DNA of 64,000 nt from Flavobacteriales bacterium UBA2306 (lineage in GTDB: Bacteria; Bacteroidota; Bacteroidia; Flavobacteriales; Weeksellaceae), in assembly GCA_002345565.1 (NCBI GenBank), contig DDVS01000004.1, positions 493,709 through 557,708 of the forward strand. The letters run 5' to 3'. The notes below the pieces were generated by a model. The model was given only the letters and a program-made list of their open reading frames with translations. It did not search any database and had not been told where the DNA came from. The position numbers and the translations under genes are program-made. Positions 1 to 7,777 of the stretch are shown here, piece after piece (the first letter of the stretch is position 1; each line of letters begins with the position of its first letter).

Positions 1-417
1 TTTGACACCGTAGAAATTTCTTCTGATAAAAAAAACAACAACGGCAAAAACTACCAAAGCGGCTAAAATCTCTAATACTGAAGTGAAAAATGCGTAAAAA
101 AAATTCCCTAAAATACTATGTAAAAACCGATGTGTCCCGAAGATTCCATCAATGATAATCTCTAATAATTCTATATTGATAATCACAAAACCAACATACA
201 CAAAAATATGAAGAACTCCGGCTATAGGACGTTTTACCATTTTGCTCTGTCCTAGTGCAACTCTGGCCATCGTTTGCCAACGTTCAGATTTTTTATCTGT
301 TCTATTAATTACTCTTCCGAGTTTAATATTGCGATATAATTCCTTCAGACTTTTGGCAAATAAGCCAAAACCTGCTACCAAAAGAATTAAAAAAATTACA
401 TTGTCAATATATTGCAT
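1..417 (-). CDS. (Fe-S)-binding oxidoreductase, N-terminal membrane part (partial)
   Basis: The first 139 codons lie in the window and the rest runs off the left edge. The protein begins MQYIDNVIFLILLVAGFG, with an N-terminal membrane helix, a basic cytoplasmic stretch (RNIKLGRVINRTDKK) and two more hydrophobic segments. This matches my recollection of the membrane domain of flavobacterial heterodisulfide-reductase-like Fe-S oxidoreductases, whose cysteine clusters come later. The ATG at 417 lies 2 nt after the stop of the MlaD-like gene, so the two are probably co-transcribed. No cluster motif is visible in this part, so the family call rests on the N-terminus alone. Confidence 0.6.
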   Translation of the reverse strand, partial: MQYIDNVIFLILLVAGFGLFAKSLKELYRNIKLGRVINRTDKKSERWQTMARVALGQSKMVKRPIAGVLHIFVYVGFVIINIELLEIIIDGIFGTHRFLHSILGNFFYAFFTSVLEILAALVVFAVVVFFIRRNFYGVK

Positions 418-419
418 TT

Positions 420-1373
420 CTATTTTTTATCGGAATTTTTTCCAAAAACAGAGAAGTTAACATACTTTTTTGGATTTGCCTTTAAATCCTCTATCAAAGT
501 ATTAAGATTCTCGGAAGTCTTTGTTAGATTATTGTAAAGTTGATCATCTTTAGCGAATTTACCAAGTGAACCTTCACCGTTTTGTATGCCAGAAATAACG
601 TTATTAAGTTTAGCGGCAGTTTGGTTGAACTGATCTATGGTAGCATTAAGTTTATTAACGTCTACACGTTCTGCAACGGAACCATATTTATCCAAAGTAT
701 TGTTAGCCGTAGTCAAGGTTTGATTGGCGTTTGCCACTACTTCGTGTAATCCATTTTCATTGGATGCTAGGATGGCATTGGTTCTGTCAGATGTGGATTT
801 AAAAGATTCAATAGTTTTATTGAGATTGGACAATAAAAGTTTGATTTCTCTTCTGTTTTGTTCATCCACAATTTTATTGGTACTCGCCAGGGTAGAATCT
901 AATTTCAGCAAAACACCCGATAGTTGATCTTTTACAGGCTTCACCTGAGAAGAAAGAGAGTTGAGCATAGAAAGTTGATAATTTCCCTGGAGCGTATCTC
1001 CGTCTTTAGCAGTTTCTCCTCCGTAAAAAAGATTGACTCTCATTTCTTTTCCAGACATCAAGCCGGGTTCAAAGATTTCTACAGTAGAATTTCTGGAAAA
1101 CTCAAAAGTGTCATCTACGGTTATTTTGACTACAAAATGTAATTTGCCGTCTTTTGCAGTTACTGGTTTTATTTCATCTACCTGGCCCACTTTTAGTCCG
1201 TTGATAGAAACAGGGTTAGAAACAGCAAGGCCTTCTACATTATTGTATTTTGCATAGAAAACATTGTCTGTTGTAAAAAGATTTTTGCCTTTCATAAATT
1301 GATAGAGTATCACGAAACTTATAATGGCGAAAATGGCAATCAGACCTGCCTTTAATTCTTTACTTAACTTCAC
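420..1373 (-). CDS. MlaD/MCE-family lipid transport protein
   Basis: 317 residues. One N-terminal membrane helix (about residues 10-27) is followed by an MCE domain (about 38-115) with the usual NPVSINGLKVGQV stretch, then a long helical, Asn/Thr-rich tail. MCE proteins are substrate-binding, envelope-anchored parts of phospholipid ABC transporters such as Mla. No ABC ATPase or permease lies beside it here. It is the first gene after the terminator at 1434-1478 and reads into the Fe-S gene 2 nt later. Confidence 0.88.
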   Translation of the reverse strand: MKLSKELKAGLIAIFAIISFVILYQFMKGKNLFTTDNVFYAKYNNVEGLAVSNPVSINGLKVGQVDEIKPVTAKDGKLHFVVKITVDDTFEFSRNSTVEIFEPGLMSGKEMRVNLFYGGETAKDGDTLQGNYQLSMLNSLSSQVKPVKDQLSGVLLKLDSTLASTNKIVDEQNRREIKLLLSNLNKTIESFKSTSDRTNAILASNENGLHEVVANANQTLTTANNTLDKYGSVAERVDVNKLNATIDQFNQTAAKLNNVISGIQNGEGSLGKFAKDDQLYNNLTKTSENLNTLIEDLKANPKKYVNFSVFGKNSDKK

Positions 1374-1433
1374 GTTTTTTTTAATTTTCTAGTTAGCAAA
1401 TATATGAATATTGGATTTATAATTGATATAAAT

Positions 1434-1478
1434 AAAAAAACAACAAAAGCGACAATTATGCCGCTTTTGTTGTTTTTT
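1434..1478 (-). terminator. Terminator after the PpiD-like gene
   Basis: A 17-bp perfect stem (1435-1451 with 1462-1478) ending in CAACAAAAGCG/CGCTTTTGTTG has a 10-nt loop and A/T tracts on both sides. It lies just past the stop of the foldase gene at 1494 and before the MlaD gene, and could work in both directions. Confidence 0.85.
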
Positions 1479-1493
1479 CATAGAATGTAGAAA

Positions 1494-3641
1494 TTAATGT
1501 TGAGCTGTTTTATCCCAAACTTCTATTCTGTAATCTTTGATGTCAGCATTATCCTGCAGACTTCTCAAGAATGATCCGTTGAATTGTTGAGAAGCTTGTT
1601 GTGTCATAGATTCTACAATTTGTTTGATGTCGCCAGGCAATTTATTTGTAGAAACAGATTTTTTAACTACAAGATAAACACCTGTCATCCCTTCAATAGG
1701 CTGAGAAAGTTTATTAGCTGCGTTTCCAAATGCAGCACCGGCAACTTTAGGTTCCATTGCTCCATTAACACTTGGATTGAATAGATTAACCGTTGCACTA
1801 GCTTTAGCTACACCAAGACCTTTCGCCGCCTGATCTAGAGAAGTATATTTTCCATTATTGATTTTCTCAATAATTTTCTTAGCCAGAAGTTTGTTTTTAA
1901 CAATTGGCTCAATCTGATCTCTTACAGTTTCCGGATCTGCAAGGCCTTCTTCTTGTTTACCTACAACATAAGCAACAATTCTGTCTCCAGTTCCTTCTAC
2001 AGTAAAGATGTCTGTATCTCCGATTTCTCTTTTCTTATCAAATGCCCAAGCAATTACCTCAGCATCTTTATCTGTTCCAATGCCTGGAAGTGTTCCCTGG
2101 AAACGGCTTACAGATTTAGGATTTTGGAATTGATATTTATTTTTTTCCGCAAGAGTTTTGAACTGATTAAAGGTTTTACCTTCTGTTTGTTGGATAAATC
2201 TTGTAGCTTGAGTCAACACTTGATTTTCCGTTTTATCAGAAGCTTTGATGTTTTTAGCTAAGTGAGCAATTTTATATTTTAAAGCTTCTGGTCTTTCGTC
2301 AACTCTAATAATGTGAAAACCAAAATTGGTTTCAGCTAAACCAATATCACCTTTTCTGTGCGACGCTAAAAAGCTAAGATATCCTGGCGCAAAAGGAGAA
2401 GATGGCGTTGTCCAACCCACACTTCCTTTTCTCTCAACAGCATTGGGTTCATCTGACTGCTTCAAATCTTCTTCAAATTTTGCTGGATTGGCTTTAACTT
2501 CTGCTAAAATTTTATCCGCCAAAACTTTTGCTTCTTCTTTAGTTCTTGTCGCAGATGATCTTTCTGCTCCTTTGTAAGCAATCAAAATATGACTTGAACT
2601 AACTGAATCAGAAGGCTTCATTTGCTTATCCAAAACCTTAGATACAACATAAAGATTCTGTTCTTTATAAGGACCAAAAACTTGTCCAATAGTAGCTGTA
2701 GCAACTTTATCTTTAATTTCCGTGGGCAATTGGGATGGTGTTACATACTGAGGAATAAAAGGTACATCAGAATTAAGTTCTACGAACATAGAGTCATTCT
2801 TTGTATTCTGGAAGTTTTCAGTTCCGTTAGAAGCATCTGTTCCTTTAAGGTAAAGCTTGTTAAGTTCATTCAAAGTTGCTGCATCGTCCTGAGGACTTGG
2901 TGTAGCCGGGAAATAAGCGTAAGCTAAGTTTCTGCTTGCAGTTGCTTTAAATCTTGTAGGGTGCAATTTGATGTAATCCGCAAGATCCTGAGTCGTCACT
3001 TTTACGTCATTCTTTTTAGAAAATTCCAGATAATCTACTTTTACAAAATCGATGTTGGCCATCTCATCACGGAATTTCATCATCAATTCAGCTTCTTTTT
3101 TGCTTGTAGTAATTCCAGACGTGATGTTACCAAAAAGCATTCTAGCCATCATTCTGTACTCGATTGCTTTTCTGTTTTTCAACCAGAAATTATAATTTTC
3201 AGGATTTGTAGCCTGAGATTTTTCTATCTCGGATTTAATTTCCTGAAGTTTGAAATTTCCTTTTTCATCAAAATATTGTTGATTCTGAGCAAAAATAGGA
3301 TCGTATTGTAATTGGCTCCAGAAGATATCGTCTGTCAACTTAAGTCCCATTTTTTCAAACTGTTGTTTAATCAATTTTGATTGAACAAGAATCTGCCAAG
3401 CTTGCTCTTCAAGACCTTTTGTAGGTTGGCCTTGTTGCTGAGCCTGTTGTTGCATTATGAAAAGCTGGTCGTTGAACTCGTCTCTGGTAATATCTTCACC
3501 ATTTACCTTACCAAAAACGTTCGGATTCTTTGAAAACATCTTCTCAAAAGTATCCGCATTGAAAAGAAATGATACCAATCCTAGTGCTATTACACCTAAT
3601 AGTAGCCAAGACCTTTTTCTAATTTCACCTAAAATTGCCAT
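1494..3641 (-). CDS. PpiD/SurA-like peptidylprolyl isomerase, membrane-anchored
   Basis: 715 residues. An N-terminal membrane anchor (about 12-29) is followed by a SurA-type chaperone region and a parvulin (PpiC) rotamase domain at about 345-455, with SSSHILIAYKG at its start and GFHIIRVDER at its end. The length and layout match PpiD-type periplasmic folding factors that help outer-membrane and secreted proteins fold. The ATG at 3641 is followed directly by the anchor (RKRSWLLLGVIALGLVSFLF), which supports this start. It is a single transcription unit closed by the strong hairpin at 1434-1478. Confidence 0.9.
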   Translation of the reverse strand: MAILGEIRKRSWLLLGVIALGLVSFLFNADTFEKMFSKNPNVFGKVNGEDITRDEFNDQLFIMQQQAQQQGQPTKGLEEQAWQILVQSKLIKQQFEKMGLKLTDDIFWSQLQYDPIFAQNQQYFDEKGNFKLQEIKSEIEKSQATNPENYNFWLKNRKAIEYRMMARMLFGNITSGITTSKKEAELMMKFRDEMANIDFVKVDYLEFSKKNDVKVTTQDLADYIKLHPTRFKATASRNLAYAYFPATPSPQDDAATLNELNKLYLKGTDASNGTENFQNTKNDSMFVELNSDVPFIPQYVTPSQLPTEIKDKVATATIGQVFGPYKEQNLYVVSKVLDKQMKPSDSVSSSHILIAYKGAERSSATRTKEEAKVLADKILAEVKANPAKFEEDLKQSDEPNAVERKGSVGWTTPSSPFAPGYLSFLASHRKGDIGLAETNFGFHIIRVDERPEALKYKIAHLAKNIKASDKTENQVLTQATRFIQQTEGKTFNQFKTLAEKNKYQFQNPKSVSRFQGTLPGIGTDKDAEVIAWAFDKKREIGDTDIFTVEGTGDRIVAYVVGKQEEGLADPETVRDQIEPIVKNKLLAKKIIEKINNGKYTSLDQAAKGLGVAKASATVNLFNPSVNGAMEPKVAGAAFGNAANKLSQPIEGMTGVYLVVKKSVSTNKLPGDIKQIVESMTQQASQQFNGSFLRSLQDNADIKDYRIEVWDKTAQH

Positions 3642-3740
3642 TTTATGTTATATGTTTATAATCAGTTTGCGAAAATACATATTTTTGGTAGAATAGGAAA
3701 AATATTTTAGAAACATTTGTAAATGTGTTGAGTAAAATGA

Positions 3741-3764
3741 AAAAACCTCCAAAATGTGGAGGTT
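3741..3764 (-). terminator. Terminator of the ECF sigma operon
   Basis: The stem AACCTCC (3744-3750)/GGAGGTT (3758-3764) with a 7-nt loop is followed on the minus strand by a run of five T. It lies 7 nt past the stop of the gene at 3772. Confidence 0.8.
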
Positions 3765-3771
3765 CTCAAAT

Positions 3772-4374
3772 CTATTTGTTATTTTTCTTATCTAATATTT
3801 TTTCTCGCATTTTGCCTTCATTTTGAAATAATTTAAGCACTTGTTGCGGCGAAAGAATGGTTAAAAATTTCTCTGCATAGGCTCTTCGATTATCCAGAAG
3901 TTGCTGACCTACGTCAAAACTTTGGTTCAGACGGTTTTTAGCATCGTTATCAGAAAGGTTTTCAAAACTTTTATCAGAGTGGAATTTTTCCTTTATAAGT
4001 TTCTGGTTATTTTGATATTCTGCATAGAGATTTTTAAACTCTTCTTGTTTATCTGCGGGGATTTCTAAATCATCTATTACAATATTTTCCTTCATTTTTT
4101 GAAGAAAAGCAGAACGTTCTTTTGGGGACATATTATTTACCGCTGTTTTTTTATCGTCCAGGTTCATTGTCTTCCATTCAGAGGCTTTGGGTATAGTTGA
4201 ATTTGCAGATCTCTGGTAGCTTGCAGTCGGAGATAATGAACTTGTAGTATTACTCCTATAAGTAGATGTAGAAGAAGCTCTTCCTGCGGTAGTCCCGGAA
4301 GTTCTTTGCTGTCCGTTAACGGTATGAGCGGTGGACAATCCGCCAATCAAAATAATTAATAAGAATTTATTCAT
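3772..4374 (-). CDS. Exported Spy/CpxP-like helical protein, candidate sensor of the ECF system
   Basis: 200 residues. It has a signal peptide (MNKFLLIILIGGLSTAHTVNGQ), a Ser/Thr-rich linker (about 25-65), then a helical domain with repeated Lys/Glu/Gln. It has the look of Spy/CpxP periplasmic proteins, including MSPKERSAFLQKMKE and LTILSPQQVLKLFQ. In Flavobacteriia such genes follow ECF sigma and anti-sigma genes and are often named sensors of the sigma factor. It is the last gene of the three, 15 nt after the anti-sigma gene. The sensing role is inferred from context. Confidence 0.6.
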   Translation of the reverse strand: MNKFLLIILIGGLSTAHTVNGQQRTSGTTAGRASSTSTYRSNTTSSLSPTASYQRSANSTIPKASEWKTMNLDDKKTAVNNMSPKERSAFLQKMKENIVIDDLEIPADKQEEFKNLYAEYQNNQKLIKEKFHSDKSFENLSDNDAKNRLNQSFDVGQQLLDNRRAYAEKFLTILSPQQVLKLFQNEGKMREKILDKKNNK

Positions 4375-4389
4375 TTCTTTGATTTTTAA

Positions 4390-4974
4390 TTAATTATAAA
4401 GATCAAGATAAACATCTTGTTCGCTATTTCTATCAATATCTTTTATTTGCTCCGGCGTGAAAGCGACAAGAACTTTTTCTACCTCCGACTCGGATTTTCT
4501 TTTCGATTCTACAGCGTAATTTTGTCGGTCTGTATTATCAAAACTATTACTTCTGCGATTTTCTGTTTTAGACAAATTAGCTACAACAGCCGGATGCGAT
4601 TTCAAATGTTCAGTTTTAGGTACAGCAGATTGAGATGGGTTTGAAACCTCATTATTTTCTGCCATTACATTTGCTGGTTCTTGCTCTGTAGAATGGATTT
4701 CGTAAACGCTGTCAACAATCGGCTTTTGCTGAGCCAATGGCGTCTCTGGGTTATCATTAAAATTAAAAAATGCAGTAATCCCGGCAATCAAAACAACTGC
4801 CGCAGCAGCAACCCATTTAAAATTCAGCGAAAAAATGGTGGCTTCTTTCTGAACAACAGGCGTCTTTTCTCCAATTGTTTTCGAAATCACGTTATCCTGA
4901 AGCGTTTTGAAAAACTCCTCCGAAGGTTCCGGATAAGGTGTTTTTCTGTTCAGTTTTTCTATATCAATTTGCAT
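4390..4974 (-). CDS. Probable anti-sigma factor, single-pass membrane protein
   Basis: 194 residues: a short cytoplasmic N-terminus (1-52), one membrane helix at about 53-70 (KWVAAAAVVLIAGITAFF) and a polar extracytoplasmic C-terminal half. This layout, with the gene placed 10 nt after an ECF sigma gene, is typical of membrane anti-sigma factors. I see no HCC zinc motif, so it is not a classical zinc-containing type. The end (VYLDLYN) is conserved-looking. The call rests on topology and context. Confidence 0.65.
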   Translation of the reverse strand: MQIDIEKLNRKTPYPEPSEEFFKTLQDNVISKTIGEKTPVVQKEATIFSLNFKWVAAAAVVLIAGITAFFNFNDNPETPLAQQKPIVDSVYEIHSTEQEPANVMAENNEVSNPSQSAVPKTEHLKSHPAVVANLSKTENRRSNSFDNTDRQNYAVESKRKSESEVEKVLVAFTPEQIKDIDRNSEQDVYLDLYN

Positions 4975-4984
4975 AACTCTATTC

Positions 4985-5542
4985 TTAAAACTCTTCCGAG
5001 TAGTTGTCCTTTATATATTGTTCTACTTTATCTTTGGCATAATGATAATTAGTCTTCAAAGTTCCGACAGACATATCCAAAATCTTCGAAATCTCCTCAT
5101 AAGGCAAATCATCATAATAGCGCATATTAAAAACCAGTTTCTGTTTTTCCGGCAACGTCTGAATCGCTTTTTGAAGCAATATCATAATCTCTTCTCCATC
5201 TTTTCCGGCATTGTCAGCGACTAGATTTTGCATATAATATTCTGCATCTTCGTCTGTTTTTTTCATCCGGTTCATTTTGTTGAGTTGTTGCAAAGCTTCG
5301 TTGGTTGCAATCCTGTAGAGCCAAGTGTACAATTTGCTATCATTCTTGAACTGGTGAATGTTCTGATACGCCTTGATAAATGTATCCTGCAAAACATCCT
5401 GGGCTTGGTCGTGGTCCACAATCAGTCGCCTGATATGCCAATAAAGACGACTCTGATAGATATCCATCATCGCGCGCAGACCTTTTTCCACAGTTTGAGG
5501 TGCAGTTAAAAGCTTTACAATCTCCTCATCTTTGAGCTTCAT
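4985..5542 (-). CDS. ECF-type RNA polymerase sigma factor
   Basis: 185 residues. Sigma region 2 covers about 30-90 (DHDQAQDVLQDTFIKAYQNI, then YTWLYRIATNEAL). Region 4 covers about 128-178 (LPEKQKLVFNMRYYDDLPYE, then EISKILDMSVGTLKTNYHYA). It has the usual size of an ECF factor. It is first in a three-gene minus-strand operon with an anti-sigma and a Spy-like protein, so it probably controls an envelope response. A TAACTTTG -7-like box lies at 5578-5585, 36 nt before the ATG. Confidence 0.92.
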   Translation of the reverse strand: MKLKDEEIVKLLTAPQTVEKGLRAMMDIYQSRLYWHIRRLIVDHDQAQDVLQDTFIKAYQNIHQFKNDSKLYTWLYRIATNEALQQLNKMNRMKKTDEDAEYYMQNLVADNAGKDGEEIMILLQKAIQTLPEKQKLVFNMRYYDDLPYEEISKILDMSVGTLKTNYHYAKDKVEQYIKDNYSEEF

Positions 5543-5707
5543 TCAGATGTTTCGTAGTTTTGATTAAAAAATAAGACCAAAGTTAAATTATTTTTTGAAT
5601 TTTCTTTTTAGTTTAAACACAAAGCTCAGAATTAATCAATAATTATTCCGATTAAAATAAATATTCTTTGCACTAAAAGTTGTAAAGTCTGGACTTATAT
5701 AAAAAAT

Positions 5708-5715
5708 TATCTTTG
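5708..5715 (+). promoter_or_regulatory. Bacteroidetes -7 box TATCTTTG next to a start codon
   Basis: TATCTTTG ends 4 nt before the ATG at 5720. If used as a -7 element, transcription would start at or next to the start codon, giving a leaderless or nearly leaderless mRNA. No well-spaced TTTG -33 box is visible. Confidence 0.5.
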
Positions 5716-5719
5716 TGGT

Positions 5720-6469
5720 ATGAAAACAGTTATTATCGGCTCTGGCAACGTCGCTTATCACCTCGCGAAAGCTTTTATTCAAAATAATATCGAAGTTCAT
5801 CAGATTTTTGGGCGAAATGAAATGGAATTAAAAAAGATTTCGGAAGAATTCAATATTCCTTTTTCAACACAGAAATTGGACGATGCCGATTTTTATTTGA
5901 TTTCCGTTTCGGATTCTTCTGTTGTAGACGTTTCTGGATTAATTCAAAAACAAGATGCTTTGGTGGCGCATACTTCAGGTTCACTTCCGATGGAAATTTT
6001 GAAAGGTAATTATAGAAAAGCAAGTTTCTATCCTTTGCAGACTTTCTCTAAAACTAAGAATCTCAATTATTCAAAAATTCCTTTTTTCATTGAGGCTGAA
6101 AATCAGATTGATGAAAAATCATTATTCGAGTTAGCTTCTATCATTTCCGAAAATGTAGAAACTTCCGATTACGAAAGAAGAAAATACATTCATTTAACCG
6201 CTGTTTTTGCCTGCAATTTCGTGAATCATCTTTTTGCAAGAGCTAAAGAGATTTCAGATTCTCAGAATTTAGATTTCAATTATTTTATTCCGTTGATTGA
6301 TGAAACTGTTGAGAAAATTCATCACTTGGAACCAAAATCTGCACAAACCGGTCCGGCAGTAAGAGGTGACGAAAGAGTCCTGAAGCTTCACGAAGACTTG
6401 ATTGCAGATGAAGAGCATTTGAAGATTTATAAACAGATGAATGAATCAATTAAAAAAATGTATCAATAA
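5720..6469 (+). CDS. Rossmann-fold DUF2520 protein (F420-dependent-oxidoreductase-like)
   Basis: 249 residues. The N-terminal nucleotide-binding fold starts VIIGSGNVAYHLAKAF (about 3-18), followed by the HTSGS turn (about 88-92) and SFYPLQTFSK, both typical of the Rossmann/DUF2520 family. The C-terminal half is helical and ends near the conserved TGPAVRGDE. The enzymatic reaction is not known for the family. It stands alone between the divergent sigma operon and the GLPGLI gene. Confidence 0.82.
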   Translation: MKTVIIGSGNVAYHLAKAFIQNNIEVHQIFGRNEMELKKISEEFNIPFSTQKLDDADFYLISVSDSSVVDVSGLIQKQDALVAHTSGSLPMEILKGNYRKASFYPLQTFSKTKNLNYSKIPFFIEAENQIDEKSLFELASIISENVETSDYERRKYIHLTAVFACNFVNHLFARAKEISDSQNLDFNYFIPLIDETVEKIHHLEPKSAQTGPAVRGDERVLKLHEDLIADEEHLKIYKQMNESIKKMYQ

Positions 6470-6528
6470 TTGTGTAACATTTTCGAGAATCCTGCACTAA
6501 TTATTTGAAAACAGAAAATATAGAAATT

Positions 6529-7425
6529 ATGAAATCTCTCAAAAAATTAGTCATTCTTCCTTTGCTATTATTAGGATTAATGGTTTCCGCACAGGAAACA
6601 GCCAACCGTTTTTTCTACGAATTAACCTACAAGCCGAAAAAAGATTCAGCAAGATTGGATAAAGTAATGACAACGCTTGACATTGCTAAAGACAAATCGA
6701 TTTATCAGGATTTTACTTTGCCTGCGCAAGATTCCATCATCAAGTCAGCAGTTGAAGAAATGGAAAAGACCAAAACATTCAAGGATATGTCTAAAATGAT
6801 AAAATGGCCAAAGTTTTCTTATAAAATTTATAAAATTTATCCTGCAATGACAGAAATGTATGTTGACAGAATTAGCCGTAATCTTTTTGCATATGATGAA
6901 ACAATTAAATTCGATTGGAAAATCCTTTCTGAACAAGAAAAAATCGGAACTTATAATACACAAAAAGCAACAACAGAATTCGGAGGCAGAAAATGGACAG
7001 CTTGGTTCTCAACCGATATTCCTTTCCAAGATGGACCTTACAAATTCTACGGATTGCCAGGATTAATTGTAAAGATTGAAGATTCTGAGAAAAATTATTC
7101 TTGGTTATTATCCGGAAATAAAACGGTAAAAGACTGGAAAGAATTCACTTACGCAGAAGAAGTTAATGCAAAATACGGAATGAGCAATGAGAAAAAAACG
7201 ATTGCAAAAGACAAATTTGAAAAATCTTACGCTGCTTTCAAACAAGATCCAATGGCAGAAGCAAGAACTCAGATCCCACAAAATATGCTTTCTATGAAAA
7301 TGCCAGGAAGCGACCTTACCATTGGAGAAATGCTGAAAAATCAGGAGAAAATGCTAAACGATTTCTTCAAATCCACAGACAACCCAATAGAAGTTCAGCA
7401 GGTTACAGAGAAAAAGAAAAAATAA
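6529..7425 (+). CDS. GLPGLI family protein
   Basis: 298 residues from the ATG at 6529. That start opens a clear signal peptide (KSLKKLVILPLLLLGLMVSA); an in-frame TTG at 6505 would add eight unlikely residues. The family motif reads FYGLPGLIVKIED at about residues 170-182, after WTAWFSTDIPFQDGPYKF. The family is confined to Bacteroidetes and its function is unknown. Members are exported and often sit near TonB-linked receptors, but none is adjacent here. It ends with a Lys-rich tail and a terminator at 7433-7458. Confidence 0.9.
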   Translation: MKSLKKLVILPLLLLGLMVSAQETANRFFYELTYKPKKDSARLDKVMTTLDIAKDKSIYQDFTLPAQDSIIKSAVEEMEKTKTFKDMSKMIKWPKFSYKIYKIYPAMTEMYVDRISRNLFAYDETIKFDWKILSEQEKIGTYNTQKATTEFGGRKWTAWFSTDIPFQDGPYKFYGLPGLIVKIEDSEKNYSWLLSGNKTVKDWKEFTYAEEVNAKYGMSNEKKTIAKDKFEKSYAAFKQDPMAEARTQIPQNMLSMKMPGSDLTIGEMLKNQEKMLNDFFKSTDNPIEVQQVTEKKKK

Positions 7426-7432
7426 ACATAAA

Positions 7433-7458
7433 GGCGGAAATTAATTCCGGCTTTTTTT
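7433..7458 (+). terminator. Terminator after the GLPGLI gene
   Basis: CGGAA (7435-7439)/TTCCG (7445-7449) with a 5-nt loop, followed by seven T. It is short but well placed. Confidence 0.65.
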
Positions 7459-7495
7459 ATGACAAACATCTTATTTAGATTAATTTGAAATAAGC

Positions 7496-7503
7496 TATCT
7501 TTG
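7496..7503 (+). promoter_or_regulatory. -7 box TATCTTTG of the feo operon
   Basis: TATCTTTG lies 19 nt before the TTG start of feoA and after the terminator at 7458. No good TTTG -33 box is visible. I see no Fur-box-like inverted repeat. Confidence 0.55.
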
Positions 7504-7522
7504 TAGTCCAAAAATTTTAGTC

Positions 7523-7777
7523 TTGCAAACAAAACACATCGATAAACTCTGTTGTTTTCCGAAAAATAAAATCGGGAAAATTCTTGGTTATGATAATGAA
7601 AACCTCTTGATGCCAACCAAAATCATCGAAATGGGATTGCTTCCGGAAACTACTTTCAGAGTTCTTTATCAGGCGCCTTTTAATGGACCTCTTTATATAG
7701 AGTACGGTTCGGATAAAACCAGAATCGCACTAAGAGAAGCAGAAGCAAGATTTATCCAGGTAGAAGTTTCGGAATGA
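7523..7777 (+). CDS. feoA: FeoA, ferrous iron transport accessory protein
   Basis: 84 residues. It has the small SH3-like FeoA core with IIEMGLLPETTFRVL and LYIEYGSDKTRIALREAEA. FeoA is a cytoplasmic partner of the FeoB Fe(II) channel. The start is TTG at 7523: no ATG occurs before codon 30, and starting there would remove a conserved first strand. The stop overlaps the ATG of feoB (ATGA at 7774-7777), so the two are translationally coupled. Confidence 0.9.
   Translation: MQTKHIDKLCCFPKNKIGKILGYDNENLLMPTKIIEMGLLPETTFRVLYQAPFNGPLYIEYGSDKTRIALREAEARFIQVEVSE

Noticed and set aside
1953..2261. Plus-strand ORFs inside the PpiD-like gene
   Set aside because: Antisense shadows of a clear coding gene; the same applies to the other overlapping short ORFs in the window.
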